In this document: piece after piece, positions 27,311-36,378 of the stretch
Layout of the letters: each line of letters opens with the position of its first letter
Position numbering within the stretch: the stretch's first letter is position 1
Assembly: GCF_001417955.2 (NCBI RefSeq)
Contig: NZ_LKTM01000212.1
Location: forward strand, 1 to 61,403
Source: Mycobacterium gordonae
Lineage (GTDB): Bacteria > Actinomycetota > Actinomycetes > Mycobacteriales > Mycobacteriaceae
Reading direction: 5' to 3'
Length of the DNA stretch: 61,403 nt
Made by a program: the position numbers and the translations under genes
Notes under the pieces: generated by a model
Seen by the model: the letters and a program-made list of their open reading frames with translations, nothing else
Told to the model about the DNA's origin: nothing
The model's database searches: none

Positions 27311-27766
27311 TTACCCGACCTCCACGATCAGTTCGACCTCCACCGGAGCGCCCAATGGCAGCTCGGCCACCCCGACCGCCGACCGGGCATGCTTGCCGTT
27401 CTCGCCGAACACCTCGGCAAGCAGTTCGGAGGCCCCGTTGATGACCCCCGGCTGACCGTGGAAGCCCGGCGCGGACGCGACGAACCCCACCACCTTGACC
27501 ACCCGGGTCACCGAGTCCAGGCCCACCAGTGAATCGATGGCGGCCAGAGCGTTGAGCGCACACACCCGCGCCAGCGCCTTGCTCGCGTCGGGAGCGACGT
27601 CGGCACCGACCTTGCCGGACGCACCCAACTTGCCGTCCACGAACGGCAGCTGGCCCGCGGTGTAGACGAGGTTGCCGGTGCGCACCGCTGGTACGTAGGC
27701 CGCCAGCGGGGCGACCACCTGGGGAAGCGTGAGGCCCAGCTCCGCGAGGCGGTCTTTGGCGCTCAC
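27311..27766 (-). CDS. RidA-family deaminase (Rv3678c-like)
   Basis: In this 151-residue YjgF/YER057c/UK114 protein the substrate-binding pattern is visible: VYTAGQLPF and, near the end, the [18 protein letters not shown] segment where Arg binds the carboxylate. RidA proteins hydrolyse reactive enamine/imine intermediates from PLP enzymes. It starts with GTG overlapping the DUF4177 gene by 4 nt and ends 5 nt before the MBL gene. Confidence 0.9.
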   Translation of the reverse strand: MSAKDRLAELGLTLPQVVAPLAAYVPAVRTGNLVYTAGQLPFVDGKLGASGKVGADVAPDASKALARVCALNALAAIDSLVGLDSVTRVVKVVGFVASAPGFHGQPGVINGASELLAEVFGENGKHARSAVGVAELPLGAPVEVELIVEVG

Positions 27767-27924
27767 TTCGGCCGCTTGAGGTATGCGACGTGCTGCTCTC
27801 CGGTGGGGCCGGGCAACACCGCCACCAGCTCCCAGCCGTCGGCGCCCCACTGGTCGAGGATCTGCTTGGTGGCGTGGGTGAGCAGCGGAATCGTCGCGTA
27901 CTCCCATGTGGTGGGTTGGGTCAT
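27763..27924 (-). CDS. DUF4177 small protein
   Basis: This 53-residue protein has the DUF4177 pattern: WEYATIPLL at the start, ILDQWGADGWELVAVLPG in the middle, and YLKRPK at the end. It is soluble, of unknown function, and conserved at this place in mycobacteria. ATG at 27924. It heads the operon with RidA. Confidence 0.85.
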   Translation of the reverse strand: MTQPTTWEYATIPLLTHATKQILDQWGADGWELVAVLPGPTGEQHVAYLKRPK

Positions 27925-27966
27925 GGTCGCGAGCTTATCCGGCAAAACAGCAACGGCTAGCATGCG

Positions 27967-28992
27967 ATGGTGGCTAACACATCGAGCGGCGGTAGCTCCG
28001 TCGGTTGGCCTTCGCGGTTGTCGAAGGCCCGCCTCCATTTCGTGACCGGCAAGGGCGGTACCGGCAAGTCGACGATCGCGGCCGCCCTGGCCCTGACCCT
28101 CGCCGCCGGCGGACGCAAAGTGCTGCTGGTGGAAGTCGAAGGGCGCCAAGGGATCGCGCAACTATTCGACGTCCCGCCGCTGCCCTACCAGGAGCTCAAG
28201 ATCGCGACCGCCGAACGCGGCGGCCAGGTCAACGCGCTGGCCATCGACATCGAGGCCGCCTTCCTGGAATACCTCGACATGTTCTACAACCTGGGCATCG
28301 CGGGCCGGGCGATGCGCCGCATCGGCGCCATCGAGTTCGCCACCACCATCGCGCCCGGCCTGCGCGACGTGCTGCTCACCGGCAAGATCAAGGAGACGGT
28401 GATCCGCATGAACAAGGGCGCCAAGAGTCCCGTCTACGACGCGATCGTGGTCGACGCCCCGCCGACCGGCCGCATCGCCCGCTTCCTCGACGTCACCAAG
28501 GCGGTGTCGGATCTGGCCAAGGGCGGACCGGTGCATTCCCAGGCCGAAGGCGTGGTCAAGCTGCTGCACTCCGACCAGACGGCCATCCACCTGGTGACGC
28601 TGCTGGAAGCGCTGCCGGTGCAGGAGACCCTGGAGGCCATCGAGGAGCTCGCGGAAATGGAACTGCCGATCGGCAGCGTCATCGTGAATCGCAACATCCC
28701 GGCCTATCTCGGCAACGACGACCTGGCGAAGGCCGCCGAGGGCGTGGTGGACGCCGACGCCGTGCGTTCGGGGTTGGCGACGGCCGGAATCGAGCTGGAA
28801 GACGCCGACTTCGCGGGCCTGCTGACCGAGACCATCGAACACGCCACCCGGATCAGCGCGCGCTCGGAGACTGCGCAGCAACTCGATTCGCTGCAGGTGC
28901 CCAGGCTGGAACTGCCGACGATCTCCGACGGAGTCGACCTGGGCAGCCTTTACGAACTTTCGGAAGTACTTGCGCAACAAGGAGTCCGGTAA
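27967..28992 (+). CDS. bagA: Get3/ArsA-like ATPase, subunit A (Rv3679-like)
   Basis: This 341-residue anion-transporting ATPase-like protein has the deviant Walker [10 protein letters not shown] (the signature Lys sits before the GG), Walker B-like VVDAPPTGR, and switch DVTKAVSDL. In M. tuberculosis the Rv3679-Rv3680 pair (named BagA/BagB as bacterial Get3-like proteins) forms a complex that protects against glycerol-derived toxic metabolites. ATG at 27967. It is followed by its partner after 2 nt. Confidence 0.9.
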   Translation: MVANTSSGGSSVGWPSRLSKARLHFVTGKGGTGKSTIAAALALTLAAGGRKVLLVEVEGRQGIAQLFDVPPLPYQELKIATAERGGQVNALAIDIEAAFLEYLDMFYNLGIAGRAMRRIGAIEFATTIAPGLRDVLLTGKIKETVIRMNKGAKSPVYDAIVVDAPPTGRIARFLDVTKAVSDLAKGGPVHSQAEGVVKLLHSDQTAIHLVTLLEALPVQETLEAIEELAEMELPIGSVIVNRNIPAYLGNDDLAKAAEGVVDADAVRSGLATAGIELEDADFAGLLTETIEHATRISARSETAQQLDSLQVPRLELPTISDGVDLGSLYELSEVLAQQGVR

Positions 28993-28994
28993 CC

Positions 28995-30125
28995 ATGACA
29001 CAGGCACACAAGCCGGAAACCCTTGACATGGCCGCGATCCTGGCCGACACGACCAACCGGGTGGTGGTGTGCTGCGGTGCGGGCGGTGTCGGCAAGACCA
29101 CTACCGCCGCGGCGATCGCGCTGCGCGCGGCCGAATATGGGCGCACCGTAGTGGTTTTGACGATCGACCCGGCCAAGCGCCTCGCACAAGCGTTGGGAGT
29201 CAACGACCTTGGCAACACGCCGCAGCGCGTTCCGTTGGCACCGGAGGTGCCCGGCGAGCTGCACGCGATGATGCTCGACATGCGCCGCACCTTCGACGAA
29301 ATGGTGGTCCAGTACTCGGGATCCGATCGGGCGCAATCGATTTTGGACAACCAGTTCTATCAGACGGTCGCCACGTCGCTGGCCGGCACGCAGGAATACA
29401 TGGCGATGGAGAAGCTGGGCCAGCTGCTGGCACAGGACCGGTGGGACCTGGTCGTGGTCGACACCCCGCCGTCACGCAACGCACTGGACTTCCTGGACGC
29501 GCCCAAGCGTCTGGGCAGCTTTATGGACAGCCGGCTGTGGCGACTGCTGCTGGCGCCCGGCCGCGGCATCGGCCGGCTGGTCACCGGCGCGATGGGCCTG
29601 GCGATGAAGGCGATGTCGACGATCCTGGGCTCGCAGATGCTGGGTGACGCGGCGGCGTTCGTGCAGTCGCTGGACGCGACGTTCGGCGGCTTCCGGGAGA
29701 AGGCCGACCGCACCTACGCGCTACTGAAGCGCCGCGGCACTCAGTTCGTGGTGGTCTCGGCCGCCGAGCCCGACGCGCTGCGCGAGGCGGCCTTCTTCGT
29801 CGACCGGCTGTCCCAGGAAGGAATGCCGCTGGCGGGGCTGGTCCTCAACCGCACCCATCCGCTGTTGTGCTCACTTCCGGTAGAGCGTGCCATCGACGCC
29901 AACGAGAAGCTGGAATCGGAAACGTCCGAGCAGGCGGCCCTGGCTTCGGCGGTGCTGCACATCCACGCCGATCGCGGCCAGACGGCCAAGCGAGAGATCC
30001 GCCTGCTGTCCCGCTTCACCGGAGCCCATCCCCACGTGCCGGTGATCGGGGTGCCCTCGCTGCCGTTCGACGTCTCGGACCTGGAGGCCCTGCGCGCCCT
30101 GGCTGACCAGATCACTTCGGCTTGA
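28995..30125 (+). CDS. bagB: Get3/ArsA-like ATPase, subunit B (Rv3680-like)
   Basis: This 376-residue ArsA/Get3 family protein has P-loop [14 protein letters not shown], switch [15 protein letters not shown], Walker [17 protein letters not shown] and the A-loop-like VLNRTHP. A hydrophobic helix-rich middle (about residues 180-230) could form the client-binding groove typical of Get3. It is translated 2 nt after subunit A and presumably assembles with it. Confidence 0.9.
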   Translation: MTQAHKPETLDMAAILADTTNRVVVCCGAGGVGKTTTAAAIALRAAEYGRTVVVLTIDPAKRLAQALGVNDLGNTPQRVPLAPEVPGELHAMMLDMRRTFDEMVVQYSGSDRAQSILDNQFYQTVATSLAGTQEYMAMEKLGQLLAQDRWDLVVVDTPPSRNALDFLDAPKRLGSFMDSRLWRLLLAPGRGIGRLVTGAMGLAMKAMSTILGSQMLGDAAAFVQSLDATFGGFREKADRTYALLKRRGTQFVVVSAAEPDALREAAFFVDRLSQEGMPLAGLVLNRTHPLLCSLPVERAIDANEKLESETSEQAALASAVLHIHADRGQTAKREIRLLSRFTGAHPHVPVIGVPSLPFDVSDLEALRALADQITSA

Positions 30126-30163
30126 TCCGTCGTTGACCTGCGGCGATGCCACCGCAGCGGTGG

Positions 30164-30298
30164 GTTATTTGACGCCCATTCAACGGTGACCATGAACAAC
30201 ATACGTATCTATAGCCCCAAAAACCCCTCTGACCTGCGCGGATACCGCGCCGCAGGTATTTCGTTGAGCTAAGCTGTAACAATAAAGTAATGATGGAA
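30164..30298. repeat. 135-bp intergenic repeat, copy 1
   Basis: Copy 1 shares its left edge (GTTATTTGACGCC, then ATTCAACGG), a central CTCTGACCTGC and its right edge (GAGCTAAGCTGTAA, then AAAGTAATGA) with copy 2, at the same total length. Between the centre and the right edge lies a hairpin (ACCTGCG with CGCAGGT) that differs in sequence from that of copy 2. No credible ORF is present. TTGACG near the left edge could be a -35 box, so a small RNA is possible. Confidence 0.7.
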
Positions 30299-30440
30299 GC
30301 GAGTCTCCGACCTGCTCCTTGACCGTCGTTGACGCCTCTGCCGGCCAGGCGGGTAGGAGGGCGCCGGAGGCTGTCGTGTTACGCCGGCGGTCGACTCTGT
30401 AAAGGCGTCGCGACCAGCGACGATACCGCGCACTCCGGGC

Positions 30441-30575
30441 GTTATTTGACGCCGATTCAACGGCGGTCAGTAGACGTCGACCGCAGCCCAGTTCGAAAAG
30501 GCCCTCTGACCTGCTTAAATGGCTGGACGCAAAAATAGCGTCCAGCTAAGCTGTAATAAAAAAAGTAATGAGGAA
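30441..30575. repeat. 135-bp intergenic repeat, copy 2
   Basis: The end blocks are the same as in copy 1, offset by 277 bp. Here the central hairpin is a perfect 9-bp stem (GCTGGACGC with GCGTCCAGC, A/T-rich loop) directly joined to CTAAGCTGTAA and an A tract. Between the copies (30299-30440) a second shared block, CGTCGTTGAC, occurs at 30128 and 30324, so the duplicated region is larger and partly eroded. The unit could also end whiB4 transcripts. Confidence 0.7.
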
Positions 30576-30608
30576 CACGCCCGCCGCCGGGCGGGAACCG
30601 CGGCCGGG

Positions 30609-30959
30609 TCAGATGATGTTGCGGCGCTTGCGCTTGTCGAAGTAGTCCGACCAGGACACGACCTCGGGGTGCTGCTTGAGCAGTGCGCGCCGCTGACGCT
30701 CGGTCATGCCGCCCCAGACGCCGAACTCGACCTTGTTGTCCAGCGCGTCGGCACCGCATTCCTGCATTACAGGGCAGTGCCGGCAGATAACCGCGGCCTT
30801 GCGCTGGGCGGCTCCACGCACGAACAGCTCGTCGGGGTCCGTCGCCCGGCACAACGCCTGCGACACCCAGGTGATGCGCTCTTCAGCCTCGACGCTGCGG
30901 AGCGGGTTACCTACGGACGTGAGGTTGGTCCTTCGTGCACCCGGACGTGTTCCTGACAC
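30609..30959 (-). CDS. whiB4: Redox-sensing iron-sulfur regulator WhiB4
   Basis: This 116-residue Wbl protein has four cluster cysteines (Cys37, Cys59, Cys62, Cys68: ALCRATDP, CRHCPVMQEC), the GVWGG turn and a C-terminal basic DNA-binding tail (KRKRRN). WhiB4 holds an O2-sensitive [4Fe-4S] cluster; the oxidised apo form binds and condenses DNA and represses antioxidant genes. GTG at 30959 gives the length of the M. tuberculosis protein, with GGAAGGGA upstream. An upstream in-frame reading to 31046 is less likely. Confidence 0.95.
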   Translation of the reverse strand: MSGTRPGARRTNLTSVGNPLRSVEAEERITWVSQALCRATDPDELFVRGAAQRKAAVICRHCPVMQECGADALDNKVEFGVWGGMTERQRRALLKQHPEVVSWSDYFDKRKRRNII

Positions 30960-31321
30960 GAGCTGATCCCTTCCTTCCGGCCGCCGCCTGCGGCCGCCCT
31001 CTTCGGGTACCAGCCGACGATGCGATTCCAGCCACAACGTGCACATCGGTGTTACCTGAATCTCACTGCGTATCTAAGTTAGGGGTTGACACCGCAATTG
31101 CGCAACAGTCCGATAACGCTTTTTCTGGGACGTCCGTGCCGTCTTCCGCCGACCGGCCGGGGAAAACAGGAGCGACCTCTCCCGCTTTGGGCCTCTGACC
31201 AGTGCAGTCGCAGCAGATTCACAGTTCCCAGGGGTAGCGGACCTGCTCAACAGCTGCTAAAGAAATTTTTTTCCAGCCGGACGGCGCGGGGGCGTGACGA
31301 GGGGTCGCTACTGTAGTACGC
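30960..31321. promoter_or_regulatory. Divergent whiB4-ponA2 intergenic region
   Basis: These 362 bp hold no convincing ORF. On the plus strand TTGACA at about 31085 precedes GATAAC with a long spacer. On the minus strand TTGCGG and TAGATA are spaced about 16 bp towards whiB4. The region presumably contains both promoters; exact start sites cannot be fixed by eye. Confidence 0.4.
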
Positions 31322-33751
31322 ATGTCCGAGCGACCCCCGGTAGCACTCACGCTGCTGAAGCTCGCAGGTTTCTGTCTGCTTGCCAGCGTGGTGGCCACCG
31401 CGCTGATGTTCCCGCTCGCCGGTGGCGTCGGGCTGATGTCCAACCGCGCCTCCGAGGTCGTCGCCAACGGTTCGGCCCAACACCTCGAGGGACAGGTGCC
31501 GGCGGTGTCGACCATGGTCGACGCCAAAGGCAACACCATCGCGTGGCTGTACTCTCAGCGCCGCTTCGAGGTGTCCTCGGACAAGATCGCCAACACCATG
31601 AAGCTCGCGATCGTGTCGATCGAGGACAAGCGGTTCGCCGATCACAACGGCGTGGACTGGAAAGGCACCTTGACCGGCCTGGCGGGCTACGCCTCCGGTG
31701 ATGTGGAGACCCGCGGTGGCTCCACCATCGAGCAGCAGTACATCAAGAACTATCAGCTGCTGGTCACGGCGCAGACCGACGCGGAGAAGCGCGCGGCCGT
31801 CGAGACCACCCCGGCACGCAAGCTGCGCGAGATCCGGATGGCGCTCACGCTGGACAAGACCTTCACCAAGCCGGAGATCCTGACCCGCTACCTGAACCTG
31901 GTGTCCTTCGGGAACAACTCGTTCGGCATCCAGGACGCCGCGCAGACCTACTTCGGGGTGAACGCGATCGACCTGAACTGGCAGCAGGCGGCTCTGCTGG
32001 CCGGCATGGTGCAGTCGACCAGCGCCCTGAACCCCTACACCAACCCCGAAGGCGCGCTGGCCCGGCGCAACCTGGTGCTCGACACGATGATCGAGAACAT
32101 CCCCCAGGAGGCCGATGCGCTGCGCGCGGCCAAGACCCAGCCGCTCGGGATCCTGCCCCAGCCCAACGAACTGCCGCGCGGCTGCATCGCCGCCGGCGAT
32201 CGCGCCTTCTTCTGCGACTACGTGCAGGAGTATTTGTCGCGTGCGGGCATCAGCAAGGAACAGGTCGCCCGCGGCGGCTACCTGATCCGCACCACGCTGG
32301 ATCCCGATGTTCAGATCCCGGTCAAGTCGGCCATCGACAAGTTCGCTCCCCCGACGCTGAGCGGCATCTCGAGCGTGATGAGCGTGATCCTGCCGGGCAA
32401 GACATCGCACAAAGTGGTGGCGATGGCCAGCAACCGGAAGTACGGCCTGGACACCGAGGCCGGCGAGACGATGCGACCACAACCGTTCTCCCTGGTCGGT
32501 GACGGTGCCGGGTCGATCTTCAAGATCTTCACGACGGCGGCCGCGCTCGACATGGGCATGGGCATCAACGCCCAGCTCGACGTCCCGCCCCGCTTCCAGG
32601 GCAAGGGCCTGGGTAGCGGTGGCGCCAAGGGCTGCCCGAAGGACACCTGGTGCGTTATCAACGCCGGCAACTATCGCGGCAGCATGAGCGTGACGGACGC
32701 GCTGGCCACCTCGCCCAACACCGCGTTCGCCAAGCTGATCTCGCAGGTGGGTGTATCGCGGACGGTCGACATGGCCATCAAGCTCGGCCTGCGCTCCTAT
32801 GCCAACCCCGGCACGGCCCGCGACTACAACCCCGACAGCAACGAGAGCCTGGCCGACTTCGTCAAGCGGCAGAACATCGGCTCCTTCACCCTGGGCCCCA
32901 TCGAGGTCAACGCGCTGGAGCTGTCGAATGTCGTGGCCACGCTGTCCTCCGGCGGCATGTGGTGCCCGCCGAACCCGATCGACAAGCTGATCGACCGCAA
33001 CGGCAACGAGGTCTCGGTCACCACCGAGACCTGCGAGCAGGTAGTGCCGGAAGGGCTGGCCAACACGCTCGCCAACGCGATGAGCAAGGACGCTGTCGGC
33101 AGCGGCACGGCGGCCGGGTCCGCCGGCGCGGCGGGCTGGACCCTGCCGATGTCCGGCAAGACCGGCACCACCGAGGCGCACCGGTCGTCGGGTTTCGTCG
33201 GCTTCACCAACCGCTATGCGGCGGCCAACTACATCTACGACGACTCGCCCTCGCCGACCGACCTGTGTTCGGCCCCGCTGCGGCACTGCGGCAGCGGTGA
33301 CCTGTACGGCGGCAACGAGCCCGCGCGCACCTGGTTCACGGCGCTACAGCCGATCGCCAACAACTTCGGCGAGGTGCATCTGCCGCCCACCGACCCGCGC
33401 TACATGGACGGTTCACCGGCCGGACGGGTGCCCAGCGTGGCCGGTCTGGACGTCGACCAGGCGCGGCAGCGCCTGAAGGACGCCGGCTTCCAGGTCGCCG
33501 ATCAGCCGAACTCGGTCAACAGCAGCGCCAAGTACGGCGAGGTGGTCGGAACCTCGCCCACCGGCCAGACGATTCCCGGCTCGATCGTGACGATCCAGGT
33601 CAGCAACGGCATCCCGCCACCACCACCGCCGCCGCCGGAAGGCGGGCTGCCGCCGGAGGTCGTCGGATCGCAGGTGGTCGAGATTCCGGGCCTGCCGCCG
33701 ATCACCATTCCGTTGTTGGCGCCTCCGCCGCCGGCACCGCCGCCTCCGTAG
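31322..33751 (+). CDS. ponA2: Bifunctional penicillin-binding protein PonA2
   Basis: In this 809-residue class A PBP an N-terminal TM helix (residues 10-40) is followed by the glycosyltransferase domain with SIEDKRFADHNGVD (catalytic Glu) and RGGSTIEQQYIKN. The transpeptidase has SxxK as S398-IF-K401, SxN as SPN (TSPNTAF) and KTGT (SGKTGTTEA). A PASTA domain (about residues 700-765) and a Pro-rich tail end the protein. It polymerises and cross-links peptidoglycan; PonA2 matters for survival under stress and non-replicating conditions. Orthologue of Rv3682. Confidence 0.97.
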   Translation: MSERPPVALTLLKLAGFCLLASVVATALMFPLAGGVGLMSNRASEVVANGSAQHLEGQVPAVSTMVDAKGNTIAWLYSQRRFEVSSDKIANTMKLAIVSIEDKRFADHNGVDWKGTLTGLAGYASGDVETRGGSTIEQQYIKNYQLLVTAQTDAEKRAAVETTPARKLREIRMALTLDKTFTKPEILTRYLNLVSFGNNSFGIQDAAQTYFGVNAIDLNWQQAALLAGMVQSTSALNPYTNPEGALARRNLVLDTMIENIPQEADALRAAKTQPLGILPQPNELPRGCIAAGDRAFFCDYVQEYLSRAGISKEQVARGGYLIRTTLDPDVQIPVKSAIDKFAPPTLSGISSVMSVILPGKTSHKVVAMASNRKYGLDTEAGETMRPQPFSLVGDGAGSIFKIFTTAAALDMGMGINAQLDVPPRFQGKGLGSGGAKGCPKDTWCVINAGNYRGSMSVTDALATSPNTAFAKLISQVGVSRTVDMAIKLGLRSYANPGTARDYNPDSNESLADFVKRQNIGSFTLGPIEVNALELSNVVATLSSGGMWCPPNPIDKLIDRNGNEVSVTTETCEQVVPEGLANTLANAMSKDAVGSGTAAGSAGAAGWTLPMSGKTGTTEAHRSSGFVGFTNRYAAANYIYDDSPSPTDLCSAPLRHCGSGDLYGGNEPARTWFTALQPIANNFGEVHLPPTDPRYMDGSPAGRVPSVAGLDVDQARQRLKDAGFQVADQPNSVNSSAKYGEVVGTSPTGQTIPGSIVTIQVSNGIPPPPPPPPEGGLPPEVVGSQVVEIPGLPPITIPLLAPPPPAPPPP

Positions 33752-33831
33752 GCGCCCCATAGGCACTCCGTAGGCGCTGATCACGCGAAGAGCCGCGCGT
33801 CGGGTCGGTTCCCGGCAGTAAACTGCCTGGC

Positions 33832-34803
33832 ATGGCTGACGTACATCGCGGGGCACTTCCCGTCGTGTTAAGGACCGGCGCCGCAGCGCTCGGCTCGGCG
33901 GTCGCCGGGATCGGCTACGCCGCCTTCGTCGAGCGCAACGCGTTCGTGCTCCGCGAGATCACGATGCCGGTGCTGAGCCCGGGCTCCACCCCGCTGCGGG
34001 TGCTGCACATCAGTGACCTGCACATGACGCCCAACCAGCGGCGCAAGCAGGCCTGGCTGCGCGAGCTGGCCAGCTGGGAGCCCGACCTGGTGGTCAACAC
34101 CGGTGACAACCTGGCCCACCCCAAAGCCGTGCCCGCGGTGGTACAGGCCCTGGGTGACCTGTTGTCCCGGCCCGGTGTCTTCGTCTTCGGCAGCAACGAC
34201 TACTTCGGGCCGCGGCTGAAGAACCCGATGAACTACCTGACCAACCCGGATCACCGGATCAAGGGCGAGCCGCTGCCCTGGCAGGATCTGCGCGCGGCGT
34301 TCACCGAGCGCGGCTGGCTGGACCTCACGCACACCCGGCGCGAGTTCGAGGTGGCGGGCCTGCACATCGCCGCCGCCGGGGTCGACGACCCACACATCGA
34401 CCGGGACCGCTACGAGACGATCGCGGGGCCGGCCAGCCCGGCCGCCAACCTGCGGCTGGGGCTGGTGCACTCCCCCGAGCCCCGGGTGCTGGACCGGTTC
34501 GCCGCCGATGGCTACCAGCTGATCATGGCCGGCCACACCCATGGCGGTCAGCTGTGTCTGCCGTTCTACGGCGCACTGGTCACCAACTGCGGCCTGGACC
34601 GCTCCCGGGCCAAGGGTCCCTCGCAGTGGGGCTCCCACACCCGGCTGCACGTCTCCGCGGGCATCGGGACGTCGCCGTTCGCGCCGGTGCGGTTCTGCTG
34701 CCGGCCCGAGGCGACCCTGTTGACGCTGATCGCCACCCCGATGGGCGGCCGGGATTCGACCAGCAACCTGGGGCGCTCGCAGCCGACCGTGTCCGTGCGT
34801 TGA
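33832..34803 (+). CDS. Metallophosphoesterase (Rv3683-like)
   Basis: This 323-residue calcineurin-fold phosphoesterase has a signal-anchor-like N-terminus. Metal motifs are in order: ISDLHM (DxH), NTGDNLAHP (GDN), FGSNDYF (a GSND variant of GNHD, His replaced by Asp), VHSPEP and AGHTHGGQ. It resembles the YkuE/YaeI group acting on lipid or nucleotide phosphates. It ends within a TTGA overlap with the next gene. Confidence 0.9.
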   Translation: MADVHRGALPVVLRTGAAALGSAVAGIGYAAFVERNAFVLREITMPVLSPGSTPLRVLHISDLHMTPNQRRKQAWLRELASWEPDLVVNTGDNLAHPKAVPAVVQALGDLLSRPGVFVFGSNDYFGPRLKNPMNYLTNPDHRIKGEPLPWQDLRAAFTERGWLDLTHTRREFEVAGLHIAAAGVDDPHIDRDRYETIAGPASPAANLRLGLVHSPEPRVLDRFAADGYQLIMAGHTHGGQLCLPFYGALVTNCGLDRSRAKGPSQWGSHTRLHVSAGIGTSPFAPVRFCCRPEATLLTLIATPMGGRDSTSNLGRSQPTVSVR

Positions 34804-35903
34804 CGCCGACGCGCATCGCGGTCCGCAGTCTCTCCCGGGACTGGACCGACAATGCGATCCGGTTGATCGAGGCGGATGCCCGTCGCAGCGCCGACACACA
34901 TCTGCTGCGCTACCCGCTGCCGGCCCGGTGGGGTGACGAGGCCGGCGTGGAGCTCTATCTCAAGGATGAGACGACCCACATCACCGGAAGCCTCAAGCAC
35001 CGGCTCGCCCGATCCCTGTTTCTCTACGCGCTGTGCAACGGCTGGATCGGTGAGGGCACCACGGTGGTCGAGGCGTCCTCGGGTTCCACCGCGGTGTCAG
35101 AGGCCTACTTCGCGGCGATGCTGGGACTGCCGTTCGTGGCGGTGATGCCGGCGGCGACCAGCGCCGCCAAGATTGCATTGATCGAATCACAAGGTGGCCG
35201 TTGCCATTTCGTGCAGAAGTCGAGCGAAGTCTATGCCGAGGCGGCCCGCGTCGCCGCCGGGACCGGTGGTCACTATCTGGACCAGTTCACCAACGCCGAG
35301 CGCGCCACCGACTGGCGCGGCAACAACAACATCGCCGAATCGATCTACCTGCAGATGGCCCTCGAGTCCCACCCGATACCCGCCTGGATCGTGGTGGGCG
35401 CCGGCACCGGGGGCACCAGTGCCACGATCGGCCGCTACATCCGGTATCGACGGCACGCGACCCGGTTGTGTGTGGTCGACCCGGAGAACTCGGCGTTCTT
35501 TCCGGCCTACGTCGAGGACCGTCTCGACGTGGAGACCGGCGCGTCGTCGCGGATCGAGGGCATCGGCCGGCCGCGGGTGGAGCCGTCGTTCCTGCCGTCG
35601 CTGGTCGACCGGATGGTCTCGGTGCCCGACGCGGCATCGATCGCCGCCGCTCGCCATGTCAGTGCCGTGCTGGGCCGCCGGGTGGGCCCGTCGACGGGCA
35701 CCAATCTCTGGGGCGCGTTCGGTCTGCTGGCCGAGATGGTGGCCGCGGGCCGCCAGGGTTCGGTAGTCACGCTGTTGGCCGATAGCGGTGACCGCTATGC
35801 CGACACGTATTTCGACGACGAGTGGGTCGCTGCCCAGGGACTGGATCCCGGCCATGCCGCCCGGGCGCTGGTCGAGTTCGAGCGCTCCTGCCGTTGGGAC
35901 TGA
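34800..35903 (+). CDS. cds1: PLP-dependent cysteine synthase/desulfhydrase-like enzyme (Rv3684-like)
   Basis: The protein has about 367 residues and fold type II. The PLP Lys is in [10 protein letters not shown], the substrate loop is [13 protein letters not shown], and the phosphate-binding Gly loop is [14 protein letters not shown]. Rv3684 was reported as a cysteine desulfhydrase (Cds1) that releases H2S, pyruvate and ammonia. The start is set at TTG 34800 because it overlaps the previous stop by 4 nt and no ATG or GTG exists near the conserved [15 protein letters not shown]; this start is inferred. Confidence 0.85.
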   Translation: MTPTRIAVRSLSRDWTDNAIRLIEADARRSADTHLLRYPLPARWGDEAGVELYLKDETTHITGSLKHRLARSLFLYALCNGWIGEGTTVVEASSGSTAVSEAYFAAMLGLPFVAVMPAATSAAKIALIESQGGRCHFVQKSSEVYAEAARVAAGTGGHYLDQFTNAERATDWRGNNNIAESIYLQMALESHPIPAWIVVGAGTGGTSATIGRYIRYRRHATRLCVVDPENSAFFPAYVEDRLDVETGASSRIEGIGRPRVEPSFLPSLVDRMVSVPDAASIAAARHVSAVLGRRVGPSTGTNLWGAFGLLAEMVAAGRQGSVVTLLADSGDRYADTYFDDEWVAAQGLDPGHAARALVEFERSCRWD

Positions 35904-35964
35904 GCCGCCGACCTGCCGTTTGGGAGGTGGCTGCTCCGGTGCGATAGGCTGTCGAGGCTTCAAG

Positions 35965-36038
<74 letters not shown>

Positions 36039-36075
36039 CTCATTTCTGTACCTGTTATTCCTGTACCGACCAAAA

Positions 36076-36119
36076 TGCGTCGGACCGAAACCGCGTTTCC
36101 ACGGTTCCGGTCCGACGCA
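36076..36119 (-). terminator. Strong hairpin between tRNA-Pro and DUF6131 gene
   Basis: A 12-bp perfect outer stem (TGCGTCGGACCG with its complement) and an inner ACCG/CGGT stem are present. On the minus strand TTTTGG follows, so it terminates the DUF6131 transcript; it may also stop the tRNA transcript on the plus strand. Confidence 0.75.
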
Positions 36120-36145
36120 ACTAGCTCAGCGCACAGATGAGTGCG

Positions 36146-36301
36146 CTAGAACCAGACTCTTCGGCCTCCAACCGGGCGCCCAACCGCACCCAGAATCCAC
36201 AGAATCACACCGACGAGCACGAGAATGCCGCCGATTGTGTAGAGAATTGGGATACCGGCGAAATAGCCGATCAGCAGCAAAATAATTCCCAGGATGATCA
36301 C
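36146..36301 (-). CDS. Small two-helix membrane protein (DUF6131-like)
   Basis: This 51-residue protein consists of two hydrophobic helices (IILGIILLLIGYFAGI and IGGILVLVGVILWILGAV) and a short GRRVWF tail. It matches the small mycobacterial family often annotated DUF6131; function unknown. The GTG at 36301 has AAGGGG 9 nt upstream. A SigF-type promoter lies 50 nt upstream, consistent with stress-induced expression. Confidence 0.8.
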   Translation of the reverse strand: MIILGIILLLIGYFAGIPILYTIGGILVLVGVILWILGAVGRPVGGRRVWF

Positions 36302-36351
36302 GTCGCGCCCCTTCTGTTGAACGCTGTCTAATTGGCAGATCCAAGGACGGA

Positions 36352-36378
36352 GTACCCCCCTATATGTGTGTCCAATCA
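36352..36378 (-). promoter_or_regulatory. SigF-type promoter for the DUF6131 gene
   Basis: Minus strand: GATT, 16-bp spacer, GGGTAC. The mycobacterial SigF consensus is GTTT-N15-17-GGGTAY, so there is one mismatch in the -35 box. It overlaps the 3' end of the P450 gene. Confidence 0.5.

Noticed and set aside
31247..33286. Long open frame (679 codons) on the minus strand opposite ponA2
   Set aside because: It is a GC-rich antisense shadow of ponA2, which has complete catalytic motifs; the antisense product is repetitive Arg/Gly/Val-rich sequence with no domain.
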